A program made the position numbers and the translations under genes. The notes below the pieces were generated by a model that saw only the letters and a list, made by a program, of their open reading frames with translations, was not told the DNA's origin and ran no database searches. Positions 1-13,100 of a stretch of DNA of 64,000 nucleotides are shown here, piece after piece. Position 1 is the stretch's first letter; every line of letters begins with the position of its first letter. Origin of the DNA: Phycomyces nitens (lineage: Eukaryota; Mucoromycota; Mucoromycetes; Mucorales; Phycomycetaceae); NCBI GenBank assembly GCA_022702545.1, contig JAHRBC010000005.1, forward strand, positions 1,426,001 through 1,490,000, written 5' to 3'.

Positions 1-3000
1 CCACGGCTATATGCTGATCCCGGATCAATGTAATGCTTGATAAATCCAACCAGCGAGTGTTTGGTCACCCTTTTCAGTTCAGCAGCGTCTTCCTGGTCTA
101 ACAAGGTTAATAGCTGTGTAGAATGGATCATCAATTTACCTCGCTCAAAATCATAAAGCCCTGAGCGAATATGAGTCCAGTACTTGTCTCCTTCTTGGCC
201 AAGACTCTTACTCCTTTCTAGTTTCTGGTGCACCAATGACTCTATATGAGCCATGTATTCGCCAGTACTCATCATGTCCACGATTCCCCAAAGTTCCCTT
301 AAAAATTGTTTGATTCTTCTTTCCGTATAAAGCGCATGATTATTACTTTGAACCATCAGTCGATATGTAGTATGGCCTGCTTCAATATTCATTTTACTAA
401 ACACAGTATAGCCTATAATCATTTGATCTTAGTAACCACATATTCCTGCAAATCCATCTGGTTACCTAGATGTTCTTTGGTACGCAGTTGATTAAAAAAG
501 GGTTCTCTGGCTATATGAGCTACCAGACTTAGTCGAGTTCTTTCCCATTTGTTGTCTTGACTCCCAATCTGGACCATGTACAGAACACCGGAATCAATGG
601 TTCCTGGGTCCAATACCTGCTTTTGATACACCCATCTGGTACCTAGGGTACCAACATTGCCAGCATAAGTTTTTTTTTAAAAAAAAATTCCTTTATTTGT
701 ATTTTACCTCGAGGAATCATTAGGCTCTGCAAAGTACACGTCTGGACCAATTTGGATTTCGATAATGGCCTATAATCTAGCATTTCCACTGCGGAACTGA
801 GCAAGGAAATTGCGTTTTGTTTGAGAATATTGCCATTGACTAGAGCTTCAATCTGCATTTCAGACAACAAGGTCGAATAAAACAGCTCAATGTCCTCAAA
901 TAAAAGGTTCCTCAATTCATAAAGCATCTCCCAATCACTCCATCTGGTAGCTCTAGTCAGATAGCTCATGTGGCGACTGGCCAGGGTGAGAGGCTGTTCC
1001 AATTCCATATTCTCAAAAGATACAATCAACTGTTCAAATGAGATTAATGACTTTTTTTTTTTTTTGGGGGAGCCTTTCTTTACCTTTTCCTTGAGAGAAT
1101 GGAATACGCTTGGGTCAAATTGGATATCAAGCATAGTTTGGAGAATAATGTTGAATAAAAGTGGCAACTTGGCATTGAACCCATCGATAATGAGCTCTAG
1201 TCCAAGAGTATCTCCCTTTAGAGAAAAGTACAGACCCGCAGTCTCGGCATTGTCTCTATACTCATTCAACGAATAGTCAAGTATGTGGGCACACATCCTA
1301 TCCAATTACCAAGACAACTTTAGAAATTGTTCAGTATATCCCAGGCTAACCTTGGGCTCAAAGTACTTGCATTGTCTTGGCACTGTTGGCTGCCGTATCA
1401 CCAGAAATGGGATTTTTGAAGCAGACCCACACATTTGCTTTTGGAATCCAGAATGTGTCATCTTTTTTGTACCAAAGTCTTAGCCTTGGACTATCCAGTA
1501 TCAAGTCTGGTTTTCTTTTTATACTCTTGGCATTGGTTTGATGAACGCTGTAGTCAAGAGGAATAAATTTGTTTGGAAGTGGTAGATGGAGTTCTGGGTG
1601 AATATCCGTGCCATTCGATGCATTTTCAACAAGCATCTTTTCATATAAAAATAAATAAATCATAAAAATCATAAATGTTTTATAGTCTTTATCATCAGTT
1701 ACCTCTTTAAAACCAGAGTCAAGTTCGAGTATCTGGTATTCAGTTCCATACCATTGCTCTCGTAGTGTACACTCCACACCATGATTTTGACTCGTCAATA
1801 AAAGCCTGAAATTATCAGGTCGTAGCCAATTGAGATTATCTTTAATGGTTGTCGGGTTATACTCTAGAAAAAGACGACTGGCACTGATGGTGAGATGTGG
1901 AGGGTAATTACGCTGCATGAAACCTGCTATATCAGAAACATGTGCTGACTCTCTAGAATCATTATTGAAATCAAAATCAAGTCTTGACAAGGTCTGGAAT
2001 TCGGTAAAGAAAGATTCTTGTATTCCGGTTTCTTTGATAAGTGTGATGTACTGGAATACAAGCATTACAATATCCTTGTAATGGTCTTGTCAAGGAGAGC
2101 TAATCAGCACACTCTTTTTTTTATTCCAATTAGGAAACATGGCACTCACCTTGTCCTTGTTCCATAAGATCCATACTGATGGAATAAAAAGCAAATCCAG
2201 TTCCTCCATGCTTGACACATACTTCAAGTGTATTGGCCCAGCCATTGTTTTTGAACAATGAGAATAGAGATCCTTTTCCTTCATGACCAATGAGTCGAGA
2301 TATATAGCTTTCTGGCTGAATATTGTTTTTTATTTTTTTGGTCAGAAGCCTGTTTATTATGATTAAGTATCCTCTGTCTATCTTTACCTGACTAGCATAA
2401 AGCGGGTATTGATCAGGAAAGGGAAATACGATATCAATATTGCGAATATTCTTGACTGGCTTGATATAAATCTGCTTCTAATCTAGAGTCAATATCTGTT
2501 CAAAAAACAACAACAGCAGCCTTTACACATCATAATATACCAAGAGCTCATTTGTGGTCAATGGAGAAGCAGGAGATTCAGGTCGATTGATGCCCCTTTT
2601 GGGCACCATTCTAAACATCTCTACCACCAAACCTGTCAAGTTATCCAGTGGTTCTATACATACAAAAGAATAAAATCTGTAATTGGTTTTTGTTCTATTA
2701 TTAATCCCAGCATACACCACCTCACCTTTTCCAAGAACACAGAGCTTCATGATATTTGCCGAATAATAGGCTTTATAAAACTGTAGTAGCTGTCTACGAA
2801 TATCCGTGATACTTTTCTTTGGGTTTCCGTATAACGTTTGATGGTTTCCGGTACCAAAGTTGCAAAAAGGATGCTCGGGATCACTCAGTGATTTCTCGAG
2901 CTGGAATTTTCTCCAGTGATCATTCTGTTTATTATCATTGTGTTCTGTAGGGAAAAAAACAAATAAACCAATTGTCTGTCATCAAGACAACTCTTTAGAT

Positions 3001-3538
3001 CCTTACCAGAATTGACGATATCTAGCTCTCTTTTAGCGCATGTTTCGGCAAACAATGGATTGATAAAAAACTGCGAAAATCTATCCAGGGCACCCTCGAG
3101 ATACCTTTGGTCAATCTCAAAATAGTACTGCGTATTTTCTGCAGCTGTAAATGCATTTGCTTGGCCAGAGTGATCGGAAAGGTACTTTCGGTATTCATTA
3201 TCCTTTGGGTACTTTTCTGTGCCCATGAACAGCAAATGCTCACAGAAATGAGCCAGTCCTTGACAGTCTTTCTTTTGTTTTTTTATAAGTGAATGTAATG
3301 TTTTATTGCTTGGCATACTCACTGGGTCACTATGATGGCCAACATGAACGTCCAAAGCAGCACTAGAGATCTCTGTGTCTGGATCGCTGATCAAGACGAC
3401 CTCTAGCTGGTTTTCCAGTCTAATGAGGCGATATTGGCGATGATCACTGATAGATTTTTCTAGTGGCAATCTATAGGTCCAAAATGTTCCACAGCTAGAA
3501 GGTAGCCATTCAGCAGAGGAGGATTCCATGGTGTCCAA
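1..3538 (-). CDS. Insulin-degrading-enzyme-like M16 metallopeptidase, 3' end cut by the window
   Basis: Zinc peptidase of the M16 (insulysin/Ste23/Axl1) family, which degrades short peptides and in yeasts can help mature pheromone. The start ATG is at 3538. The first exon ends at Asp-Pro near 3327. The next exon opens with Gly-Leu-Ala-His-Phe-Cys-Glu-His, the inverted zinc motif HxxEH (about 3225-3260), followed by a Leu-Phe-Met-Gly block typical of the family. Further exons continue on the same strand down to base 1 with family-like blocks, and the reading frame is still open at the edge, so the C-terminus lies outside. At least six exons are separated by short introns. It is divergently placed from the AlkB-like gene, with 534 bp between the two starts. 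Family assignment is firm; the exact subfamily is not. Confidence 0.9.
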
Positions 3539-4072
3539 AAGGGGGGTACAAAAGTAAACGATTGATTCAAATAATAAAAGATGTTTAAAAACAATTGGGG
3601 GGTTTTTTTTTATTTTTAATAAAATGAAATATATATATATATATATATTTCCTTGTTATATATTCAACAGTAAAATGTCATAATCACATTGTTTCTTTCA
3701 GTACAAAATAACTAGGCTATTCAAGAACAAAGACGACTTATTGATTTCCAAACAATAGCAAACCTCTATTATCCAGCAAGGAATTTTGGGGGGTTGTTCT
3801 GATGATGGGTCTAGGAAATGCCCTGTTGACAATGGTTGGTTGGGAATATGTAAAAGTGATAACATATTGGCTAATAAAAGATGTTTCTTTTTTTTACAAT
3901 ATAAATTATATGTCTAGGCACAATATCCTAGTATTCTTTTATTTTTAATAAAACAAAAAAGTTTTCCAGCTTGTTCATGTCCTTGCAAAGCTTGACTGAG
4001 ACTGTCTAGACATGGATTTATTTTTGAACTTTAGAACGTGGCTTATAATGACAATGTTAACCGTCTATTCAA
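3539..4072. promoter_or_regulatory. Divergent intergenic region between M16 peptidase and AlkB-like gene
   Basis: The 534 bp separate two divergently transcribed genes and presumably hold both promoters. An (AT)10 tract lies at 3629-3648, and poly-T/poly-A runs flank it. I see no recognisable specific operator. Confidence 0.5.
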
Positions 4073-5310
4073 ATGGAACCTCCAGCTCACTTGACATCTC
4101 GTCGACAGCGCAAGATATGGGAACAGCAACAAAAAGATAATGCTGCCAAACGGCACAAGCCACACCACGATCCTTTTCGTACTCTGGAAAGACACTTTAA
4201 AGCACCCAATCCATCAATGGAAGATGTGATTGATCTCCATGCACCTCATGACAGACTAGTTCCTGTGTCTCTTGCTCATCCGCTTACTAGCAATGTATTT
4301 GGCACAGCCCAGGCCCCACAAATAGCTTATGTGGTCAAGGGTATTCCAGGTCTAATTGTAATCCCCAATCCATTCAGTCCAGAAGCTCAAAGGTCAATGA
4401 TTGCACAGTGCCTAAGAGAGTTTGCTCGGCCACCCAATACGTCCAATCATGATACATTTTACAAGGTACCAGAAACAGGACTGTGGCCTCTTTATGTTGC
4501 CGAGCAATCTGGATTGAAGCCTCTTGCTACAGTGCCTGTAAAAGAAGGCCAGAGTGCTTCTTTGGGTGGTCTTTCGCCTGCTGAAATGGTTCGGAAGCAG
4601 CGGTGGGTGACGCTTGGATATCAATACCATTGGGGCACAAAGGAATATGATCTCGAAAGGGATATAAAGGTGCCTTTGCCAGTGGGGGAGATGGCGTTGG
4701 ATGTGGTTACTGCAATACAGGGAATCGGTGGAGAGGGTTGGACAAACACATACCAAGCCAGCCACTTTAAGGCTGAGGCTGGTGTGATTAATTATTATCA
4801 GATCAAGGACACCTTGATGGCCCATGTTGACAAGAGCGAACTAAACATGGAGGCTCCACTTGTTTCGGCAAGGTAAAGAGCATGGTATGAATGGGATGTT
4901 TAAAAGATGACACTGACACTGATAATGACACTGCCAATGCAAAAGCTTTGGGCTGTCGTGCATTTATCTTGTTGGAGGCCCCACAAAGGACACTACCCCA
5001 GTCGCTCTTCGGCTATCCAGTGGAGATGTCCTTGTCATGACGGGAGACTCTCGAAAGGCCTACCATGGTAAGCCAAGAATGAAAAAATAATAATACCAAG
5101 AGCTGACCCGTATATTCTTTAAAAGGTGTTCCTAGGATCCTTGAGGGTACATTGCCGGCCTACCTTGGCCCAGAGCACTTTGGAGACCTGCCAGACGGAG
5201 AACTTCTTGGGAAATGGATGAATAGCACTCGTATAAACCTTAATGTTCGCAAAGTATTTCCTACACGCCCTCAAGACCCCTTAAATGTCTCTCTGGCCCC
5301 TTCACGTTAA
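4073..5310 (+). CDS. ALKBH1-like 2-oxoglutarate/Fe(II) dioxygenase
   Basis: AlkB-family oxygenase most like ALKBH1, whose members remove methyl groups from nucleic acids, including tRNA. Three exons join in frame: 4073-4872, 4946-5067 and 5126-5310, giving 368 residues. The iron ligands are visible: the His-Val-Asp of MAHVDKSE gives HxD, and the distal His lies in RKAYHGVPRILEG, split by intron 2. The 2-oxoglutarate-binding Arg block is RINLNVRKV near the C-terminus. The N-terminus is basic and may be a targeting segment. The gene ends 205 bp before the kexin start on the same strand. Exon joins were chosen by donor and acceptor sites and by continuity of the AlkB core. Confidence 0.9.
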
Positions 5311-5515
5311 AAAAAAATAGTCACCGTTCATATTCATTCATTCATTATTATTTTTGAAAAGTTAATGGCCAGCCACGTCGGCATTTCATTGATCTGAGCT
5401 TCTCTTGTGCTTGGCAGAAAAATCAAATCCACAAGTTATTACCAACATCTTCCTATTTTTGGACCTTTTTATATTTTATAAATTTTCAAACTTGCTCCTT
5501 CAATCTCTAGCTTTG

Positions 5516-8289
5516 ATGCGGATCCTTGCCCTTGCTCTGCTGTTCTTGACAGCTGTGCTAGCCCAACCTGTCAAACGAGATCCCCTTCGTCACTATTATG
5601 CCCTTTATTTTCCTCAGGAACAGCCTCACACCCCAGCTCATGCCAATTCAATTGCCAACTCCCTTGGTGCACGCTACGAAGGCCCGGTTGGAGAATTAAA
5701 GACATACTTTCTAGTCAGCACACCAATCCCTTCAAATCCATCCAAGCGAGCCAATGACCCTACCGTCGACGCATTCTGGGCCCACAAACAGAAGCGATCC
5801 TTGATGGCCCGTGATGAGATTATGTCAAGTGCATGGGATGCAGTAGAACGCATCGATAAACAGGTTCCAAAAAGACTCGTCAAGCGTGGTCCTATTCCAG
5901 GTTGGGAGGAAAGAGCTCCCATCAGACTGCAGGGAGTAGAACTATTGGAAGATGCCCAAAAGTCATTGCACATTAAAGATCCCGGATTTCCTCAACAGTG
6001 GCATCTGGTCAACCAACAGCATCCCGGCAAAGACATCAACGTAGTCGAGGCCTGGAAGCAGGGCGTCACTGGAAATGGCTCGACAGTTGTCATTTTGGAT
6101 GATGGTCTGGACTATGAGAGTCAGGATCTTGCTGAAAACTTTGTATGGTTTCTACATGGATTTGTGATTAAATCAATCAGTGCACAGAGATTAATCATTT
6201 TATATATATATCACGATAGTTTGCAGAGGGCTCCTACGATTTCAACGACCACACAGCATTGCCAAAGCCACGTTTGTGGGACGATAACCATGGCACGCGC
6301 TGTGCAGGTCAGATTGCAGCCGTAAAGAACGACGTGTGTGGTATCGGAATTGCCTACAATGCCCGAGTGGCAGGTAAATATTATTTGTAGCAATGGAGAT
6401 TTGATCAAAAATGTCTTTATTGATCTGTTTTTGTGATTTAAAAGGTGTTCGTATCCTATCGGGAGATATTACAGACGCAGATGAAGCAGCAGCACTCAAC
6501 TACAAATATCAAGAGAATGATATCTTTTCATGCTCTTGGGGTCCTTCTGATGATGGTGAGAAAATGGAAGCACCAGTAGGTATGCTGGCAGATGCATTCC
6601 AGAATGGAGTAAAGAACGGAAGAGGTGGCAAGGGATCCATATTTGTTTTTGCGACCGGAAATGGAGCCGCGGCAGGAGATAACTGCAACTTTGATGGCTA
6701 TACCAACAGTATCTATACCATCACAGTTGGTGCCATTGACCATACAGACAAGCACCCACCATACTCTGAAAGCTGCTCGGCACAATTGGTCGTTACTTAT
6801 TCGAGTGGATCAGGAGAATACATTGTAAGTCAAGAAGATTAGGGCCAAAGAAGATTGGTCTTGGTCTTGGTCTTGGTGTGATCTAGTTTGGATAGTAATA
6901 TCCAAGAAACAATATAGTACACAACCACTGTCGGTACATCAACGTGCACCAGCAGCCACAGTGGCACTTCTGCTGCAGCTCCCAATGCAGCAGGAATCTT
7001 TGCTCTCGTTCTCACTGTACGCCCTGATCTCACTTGGCGTGACATGCAGCATCTCTGTGTCCAGACAGCCGAACCAATCCAGCTTGAAGACAAGGATTGG
7101 AAGCGTCTTCCATCTGGCCGAATCTACAATCACAAGTTTGGCTATGGGCGTCTCAATACTATTGCCTTGGTAGAAGCAGCAAGAACCTTCCAATCAGTGA
7201 ATGTCCAGACCCATATTGAGCTCTCGGTCATACTCAATAAGGCTGCCATTCCTGATTCTTCAGGAGCCAAAAACCGTGTTGCCCTCAAGAGTGCTATTAC
7301 AGTTACAGAGGAGATGGTCAAGGCAGCTGGTTTGCTCCGTTTAGAGCATGTTACTGCTACAGTTGATATTGAGCATCAACAGCGAGGCAATCTTGTCATT
7401 AATCTCCAGAGTCCCCACATGGTTGAATCTGAACTTGCTACCGAAAGACCTCGCGACGTTAGTACAGACGGTATTCGTGACTGGAAGTTCATGTCTGTCA
7501 AGCATTGGTATGTAAAAAAAATGATATTAAAAAAACGTGCATTTGGTTCTAATACTCGAGTTTATAAGGGAGGAGAATCCTGTTGGTGACTGGACATTGC
7601 TTGTGTATGATGTCTCCCATCCCAACAATACTGGAAATCTCTTGCAATGGACTCTTACTCTTTTTGGTGAAATGGATCCCGAGTTTACTGGTACTCCAGT
7701 CTACAAGCCAGACGATGCCCCCCATCCCAAACCCACTTCTACTCTACTTAAAGGGACCACTTCTACCACCATTCCTGCCACATCAGCCGTGGTTACTGAG
7801 CCCTCTAGACCCACGCGTATCAAGGCCAAGCCTTCAAGTCTTTCACATTCTTCAAGCTCCAGCCATTCGTCTTCCAGCGCACATTCTAAATCTACCACAG
7901 ATACCTCTGAGCCTAGTTCAGTACCTCTGAATGGTGCAGGTGAAACTAGTGGACAGCACACCAATGTTGAAGACGAAGAACAGCCAAACAGCTCAAGTGG
8001 TCAGGAAACAAGCGATGGTACAAGTATCATCATATACGCTGTGGTTGGATCAGCCACAATCCTTGGTATTGCTACTGCGATATTTATCTTTAAACGCAAC
8101 CATGGAAAAACAGCATCTGCCCTACCACCAAGTTCTAGTGGCACTACTAGATCCTCTCAGCCTGATGATTACGAGTTTTCTATACTTGGAGAAGACGACG
8201 GTGAGGACGATGAGGATGATAATAACGCTACAGATGGGCGACCATTGCTTGGATCTGGTGGACGCGGAGGACGTTCGCCTGGGCATTAG
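5516..8289 (+). CDS. KEX2: Kexin, late-Golgi proprotein convertase
   Basis: Calcium-dependent serine protease that cuts after dibasic sites in secretory precursors in the late Golgi. Five exons (5516-6142, 6229-6373, 6445-6824, 6918-7507, 7569-8289) join in frame to 820 residues. The order is: signal peptide (LALALLFLTAVLAQ); prodomain with several Lys-Arg sites, including PKRLVKRG, for self-cleavage; then the S8B catalytic domain. The catalytic triad is Asp in VVILDDGLDYES, His in DNHGTRCAG and Ser in SHSGTSAAAP, with oxyanion Asn in FATGNGA. A P-domain, a Ser/Thr-rich stalk, one membrane helix (about 8025-8085) and an acidic cytosolic tail follow. I start at 5516 rather than the upstream in-frame 5405 because a signal peptide begins there. 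A TATA-like TTTATAAA lies about 40 bp upstream. Confidence 0.95.
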
Positions 8290-9388
8290 ATTTTGCTGCA
8301 ATCAAATATATATATATGGGTGTCTTGATGACACTTGATGGAGATAGAAAATTTGTGAAATTATATGAAAAAAATGCTATTGTACAGTATATATAAATGC
8401 AATACACTTTTAAGTTTTCATAAGGTAAAGGATGCGAGGCACCTACTTGGACCATGTAAAGTATGTCTTGGAGCCAAATTTCATAGACAAGGACTTTTAT
8501 TTTTATAGTAGTGAATAGGCTCTAGATACCTTTCTGACATGATAAAAAAAAAGAGAGAATTATTCATTGAGCAATCTTTGGCTATTTTCAAAAGATATAT
8601 ATATACTAGAGAAAAAGTTTACAGTTTTTAATGAGAAAGCCAATGTGCAATTTAAAAGAAACAAGTTATTTTACCAAAAACAAGTCTATTTTGCACTTGA
8701 GGGTTTCTTTAATAGACCTTTTTTGTTTAAAACTGCTCGTTTCATAAAATAAAATTGAGTTTGGGTGTGTGTGTATTATCTGGCTCACTGATCCCACTAA
8801 TACTCCAACTGATAGTGCAGACTACACCAATATCCCTCATACAAAAATTAAAAGCACAATCAAATGTTGAACAGAAGCCGGTGCAGCAAACACAAAGCCT
8901 AAATCTGAGAAAATGGGAATCTATCTTTAGTATCATAGATGTTACGAACCTTTGTTTGACTGTAATGAGTATTTCGTTTAAAAGCCGAGTATATTATCAA
9001 GTAAAATTGACGGCATAGGAGCCTGTGTCTGTAGAACTATAGCTAAGTTCATAATTACCATTGAGGCCTAAAGTAAGATTGTGTGGTCAAAATTTGACTA
9101 GAGTCATGGTGAGCTACAGTGGTTTTCATCATCTGTAATTTATGCCACTAAAGAAAGCAGGTATTGAGAGATGGAAACTGCTACAACTGAAAAGGGGTTA
9201 ATCACTGTATAATATTCTTTCTGGGCCAGTGGGCTTAGCCTATTGTAGTTTTCTGAAAGGCACGTTGATAAAAAATGAATAGTAAAAGTATTCTATGTTT
9301 TATTTGACCCAGCCGCACAAATAACAGAAATCCTAATTAATTGATTGTAATTTCTTCCCAATTATTTATAAATCAGATAAAATATCAG
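8290..9388. other. Intergenic, no gene recognised
   Basis: AT-rich DNA between kexin and the left inverted-repeat arm. Only short open frames without family likeness, signal peptide or splice support are present. No RNA gene was recognised. Confidence 0.6.
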
Positions 9389-9738
9389 ATTATAGCCAAT
9401 AAGATAGTTTTCCGATCAGTGGTTCTCATTTAACATTAAGATCATAACATGAACCGTCGTCATGTTTCTTCAATATTTAAACAAAGAGATACGATTTATT
9501 AAAAATGGGAATACGAGCCAAAGTTACAATTACAATTAAGAAAGATAAATAAGTGTTGACGGCAAATGAGAAAGGGTTGTGATAAAGGGAGTAGTGTATC
9601 AGTCGATTTTGTATACAGGAAATTGATCACAACGATTCCAATTTGTCAAAAAGGGGGGCGACAATGGAGTATATAAGGTCAACATAAAAAAAAAGAATAC
9701 ATTAGCTTTGCATAAAACTTTATGTAGACAAGACATAC

Positions 9739-9800
9739 CTTTGACTATTGCCCAGCGACACCTCTGCGATTTGTGCGGGAACGTCTGCAACGGATTTCAT
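9739..9800 (-). other. Short start-exon-like segment near the outer end of the left arm
   Basis: An ATG at 9800 opens 20 codons (MKSVADVPAQIAEVSLGNSQ) followed directly by AG|GTATGT, a good splice donor. The right arm has the matching exon at 45436-45497 with the same length and donor, but five residues differ. I cannot find a convincing next exon, so this could be chance or the remnant of a small gene. Confidence 0.3.
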
Positions 9801-10182
9801 TTTAGAGGCTACGGATCTTTGAGAAGAAAAAAAAGGTTAATATTAGAATTTTCTAATCTTCTTACTACACACAAACAGACTTTAGGTTCTAGAAATTACC
9901 TGATAACAGTCAAGTGCAAAGAACAACATTGTTGAAAATAATGGTGAAGTATCAGAACTAAGGGTATACTCAATGTCACAGCCAAATTCAAGATTTATAT
10001 CGCTGAGGCGACATAGATCTTAAAATTTGGCTCATACAATATGACATGAGCATTCTTTTGTCATCATTTACTCTCGGTCATCTGCCTCCATGTTTGCGTC
10101 TGCTCGAATTTCGTAAAGGCTCGTCGTATTCGTATGCTATGTCCTGTCATCAATATCCAATTTAGCATATATGTTGGCTTAC

Positions 10183-13100
10183 CATGTGGTCTCGTCGTCG
10201 TATCGTTTGTAAGGCTCGTATTCGATTCCGTTCGTTTTCGTCGTCTGTATCCACTTATCGTCGACGTCTGGTATGGTATTCGTCTGGTACTCGTCGTATG
10301 GGTCAATGTTTTCGTCGTCGTACGTAATCGTTCGTTGTTAATCGTTTTTCGTCTGTATCCATGTTTTCGTTCGTTCGTTCGTAATTCGTAAAGATTCGTC
10401 GTATTCGTATCCTATGTCCTGCCATAGAAATCCAAATTAGAATATGTGCTCACTTACCTTAATGCCCTGTCATCCATATCGTCTGCAAAAGTTCGTATTC
10501 GATTTCGTTCGTTTTTGTCGTCTGTATCCACTAATCGTCGACGTCTGGTGTGGTATTCGTCTGGTATTCGTCGTATGGGTCAATGTTTTCGTCGTCGTAC
10601 GTAATCGTTCGTCGTTAATCGTTTTTCGTCTGTATCCATGTTTTCGTTCGTTCGTTCGTAATTCGTAAACGTTCGTCGTAATCGTATCCTATGTCCTGCC
10701 ATAGAAATCCAAATTAGAATATGTGCTCACTTACCTTAATGCCCTGTCATCCATATCGTCTGCAAAAGTTCGTATTCGTTTTCGTTCGTTTTTGTCGTCT
10801 GTATCCACTAATCGTCGACGTCTGGTGTGGTATTCGTCTGGTATTCGTCGTATGGGTCAATGTTTTCGTCGTCGTACGTAATCGTTCGTCGTTAATCGTT
10901 TTTCGTCTGTATCCATGTTTTCGTTCGTTCGTTCGTAATTCGTAAACGTTCGTCGTAATCGTATCCTATGTCCTGCCATAGAAATCCAAATTAGAATATG
11001 TGCTCACTTACCTTAATGCCCTGTCATCCATATCGTCTGCAAAAGTTCGTATTCGTTTTCGTTCGTTTTTGTCGTCTGTATCCACTAATCGTCGACGTTT
11101 GGTGTGGTATTCGTCTGGTATTCGTCGTATGGGTCAATGTTTTCGTCGTCGTGCGTAATCGTTCGTCGTTAACTGTTGTTCGTCTGTATCCATGTTTGCG
11201 TTCGTTCGTTCGTAATTCGTAAACGTTCGTCGTAATCGTATCCTATGTCCTGCCATAGAAATCCAAATTAGAATATGTGCTCACTTACCTTAATTCCCTG
11301 TCGTCCATATCGTCTGCAAAAGTTCGTATTCGATTTCGTTCGTTTTTGTCGTCTGTATCCACTAATCGTCGACGTCTGGTGTGGTATTCGTCTGGTATTC
11401 GTCGTATGGGTCAATGTTTTCGTCGTCGTACGTAATCGTTCGTCGTTAATCGTTTTTCGTCTGTATCCATGTTTTCGTTCGTTCGTTCGTAATTCGTAAA
11501 CGTTCGTCGTATTCGTATCCTATGTCCTGCCATAACAATCCAAATTAGAATATGTGCTCACTTACCTTAATGCCCTGTCATCCATATCGTCTGCAAAAGT
11601 TCGTATTCGTTTTCGTTCGTTTTTGTCGTCTGTATCCACTAATCGTCGACGTCTGGTGTGGTATTCGTCTGGTACTTGTCGTATGGGTCAATGTTTTCGT
11701 CGTCGTGCGTAATCGTTCGTCGTTAACTGTTGTTCGTCTGTATCCATGTTTGCGTTCGTTCGTTCGTAATTCGTAAACGTTCGTCGTAATCGTATCCTAT
11801 GTCCTGCCATAGAAATCCAAATTAGAATATGTACTCACTTACCTTAATGCCCTGTCATCCATATCGTCTGCAAAAGTTCGTATTCGTTTTCGTTCGTTTT
11901 TGTCGTCTGTATCCACTAATCGTCGACGTCTGGTGTGGTATTCGTCTGGTATTCGTCGTATGGGTCAATGTTTTCGTCGTCGTACGTAATCGTTCGTCGT
12001 TAACTGTTGTTCGTCTGTATCCATGTTTTCGTTCGTTCGTTCGTAATTCGTAAAGATTTGTCGTATTCGTATCCTATGTCCTGCCATAGAAATCCAAATT
12101 AGAATATGTACTCACTTACCTTAATGCCCTGTCATCCATATCGTCTGCAAAAGTTCGTATTCGTTTTCGTTCGTTTTTGTCGTCTGTATCCACTAATCGT
12201 CGACGTCTGGTGTGGTATTCGTCTGGTATTCGTCGTATGGGTCAATGTTTTCGTCGTCGTACGTAATCGTTCGTCGTTAATCGTTTTTCGTCTGTATCCA
12301 TGTTTTCGTTCGTTCGTTCGTAATTCGTAAACGTTCGTCGTATTCGTATCCTATGTCCTGCCATAGAAATCCAAATTAGAATATGTGCTCACTTACCTTA
12401 ATTCCCTGTCGTCCATATCGTCTGCAAAAGCTCGTATTCGTTTTCGTTCGTTTTTGTCGTCTGTATCCACTAATCGTCGACGTCTGGTGTGGTATTCGTC
12501 TGGTATTCGTCGTATGGGTCAATGTTTTCGTCGTCGTACGTAATCGTTCGTCGTTAACTGTTGTTCGTCTGTATCCATGTTTTCGTTCGTTCGTTCGTAA
12601 TTCGTAAAGATTCGTCGTATTCGTATCCTATGTCCTGCCATAGAAATCCAAATTAGAATATGTACTCACTTACCTTAATGCCCTGTCATCCATATCGTCT
12701 GCAAAAGTTCGTATTCGTTTTCGTTCGTTTTTGTCGTCTGTATCCACTAATCGTCGACGTTTGGTGTGGTATTCGTCTGGTACTTGTCGTATGGGTCAAT
12801 GTTTTCGTCGTCGTGCGTAATCGTTTGTCGTTAACTGTTGTTCGTCTGTATCCATGTTTGCGTTCGTTCGTTCGTAATTCGTAAACGTTCGTCGTAATTG
12901 TATCCTATGTCCTGCCATAGAAATCCAAATTAGAATATGTGCTCACTTACCTTAATGCCCTGTCATCCATATCGTCTGCAAAAGTTCGTATTCGTTTTCG
13001 TTCGTTTTTGTCGTCTGTATCCACTAATCGTCGACGTCTGGTGTGGTATTCGTCTGGTACTTGTCGTATGGGTCAATGTTTTCGTCGTCGTACGTAATCG

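Noticed and set aside
4412..4825. 137-codon frame on the minus strand
   Set aside because: Antisense shadow of the AlkB-like exon.
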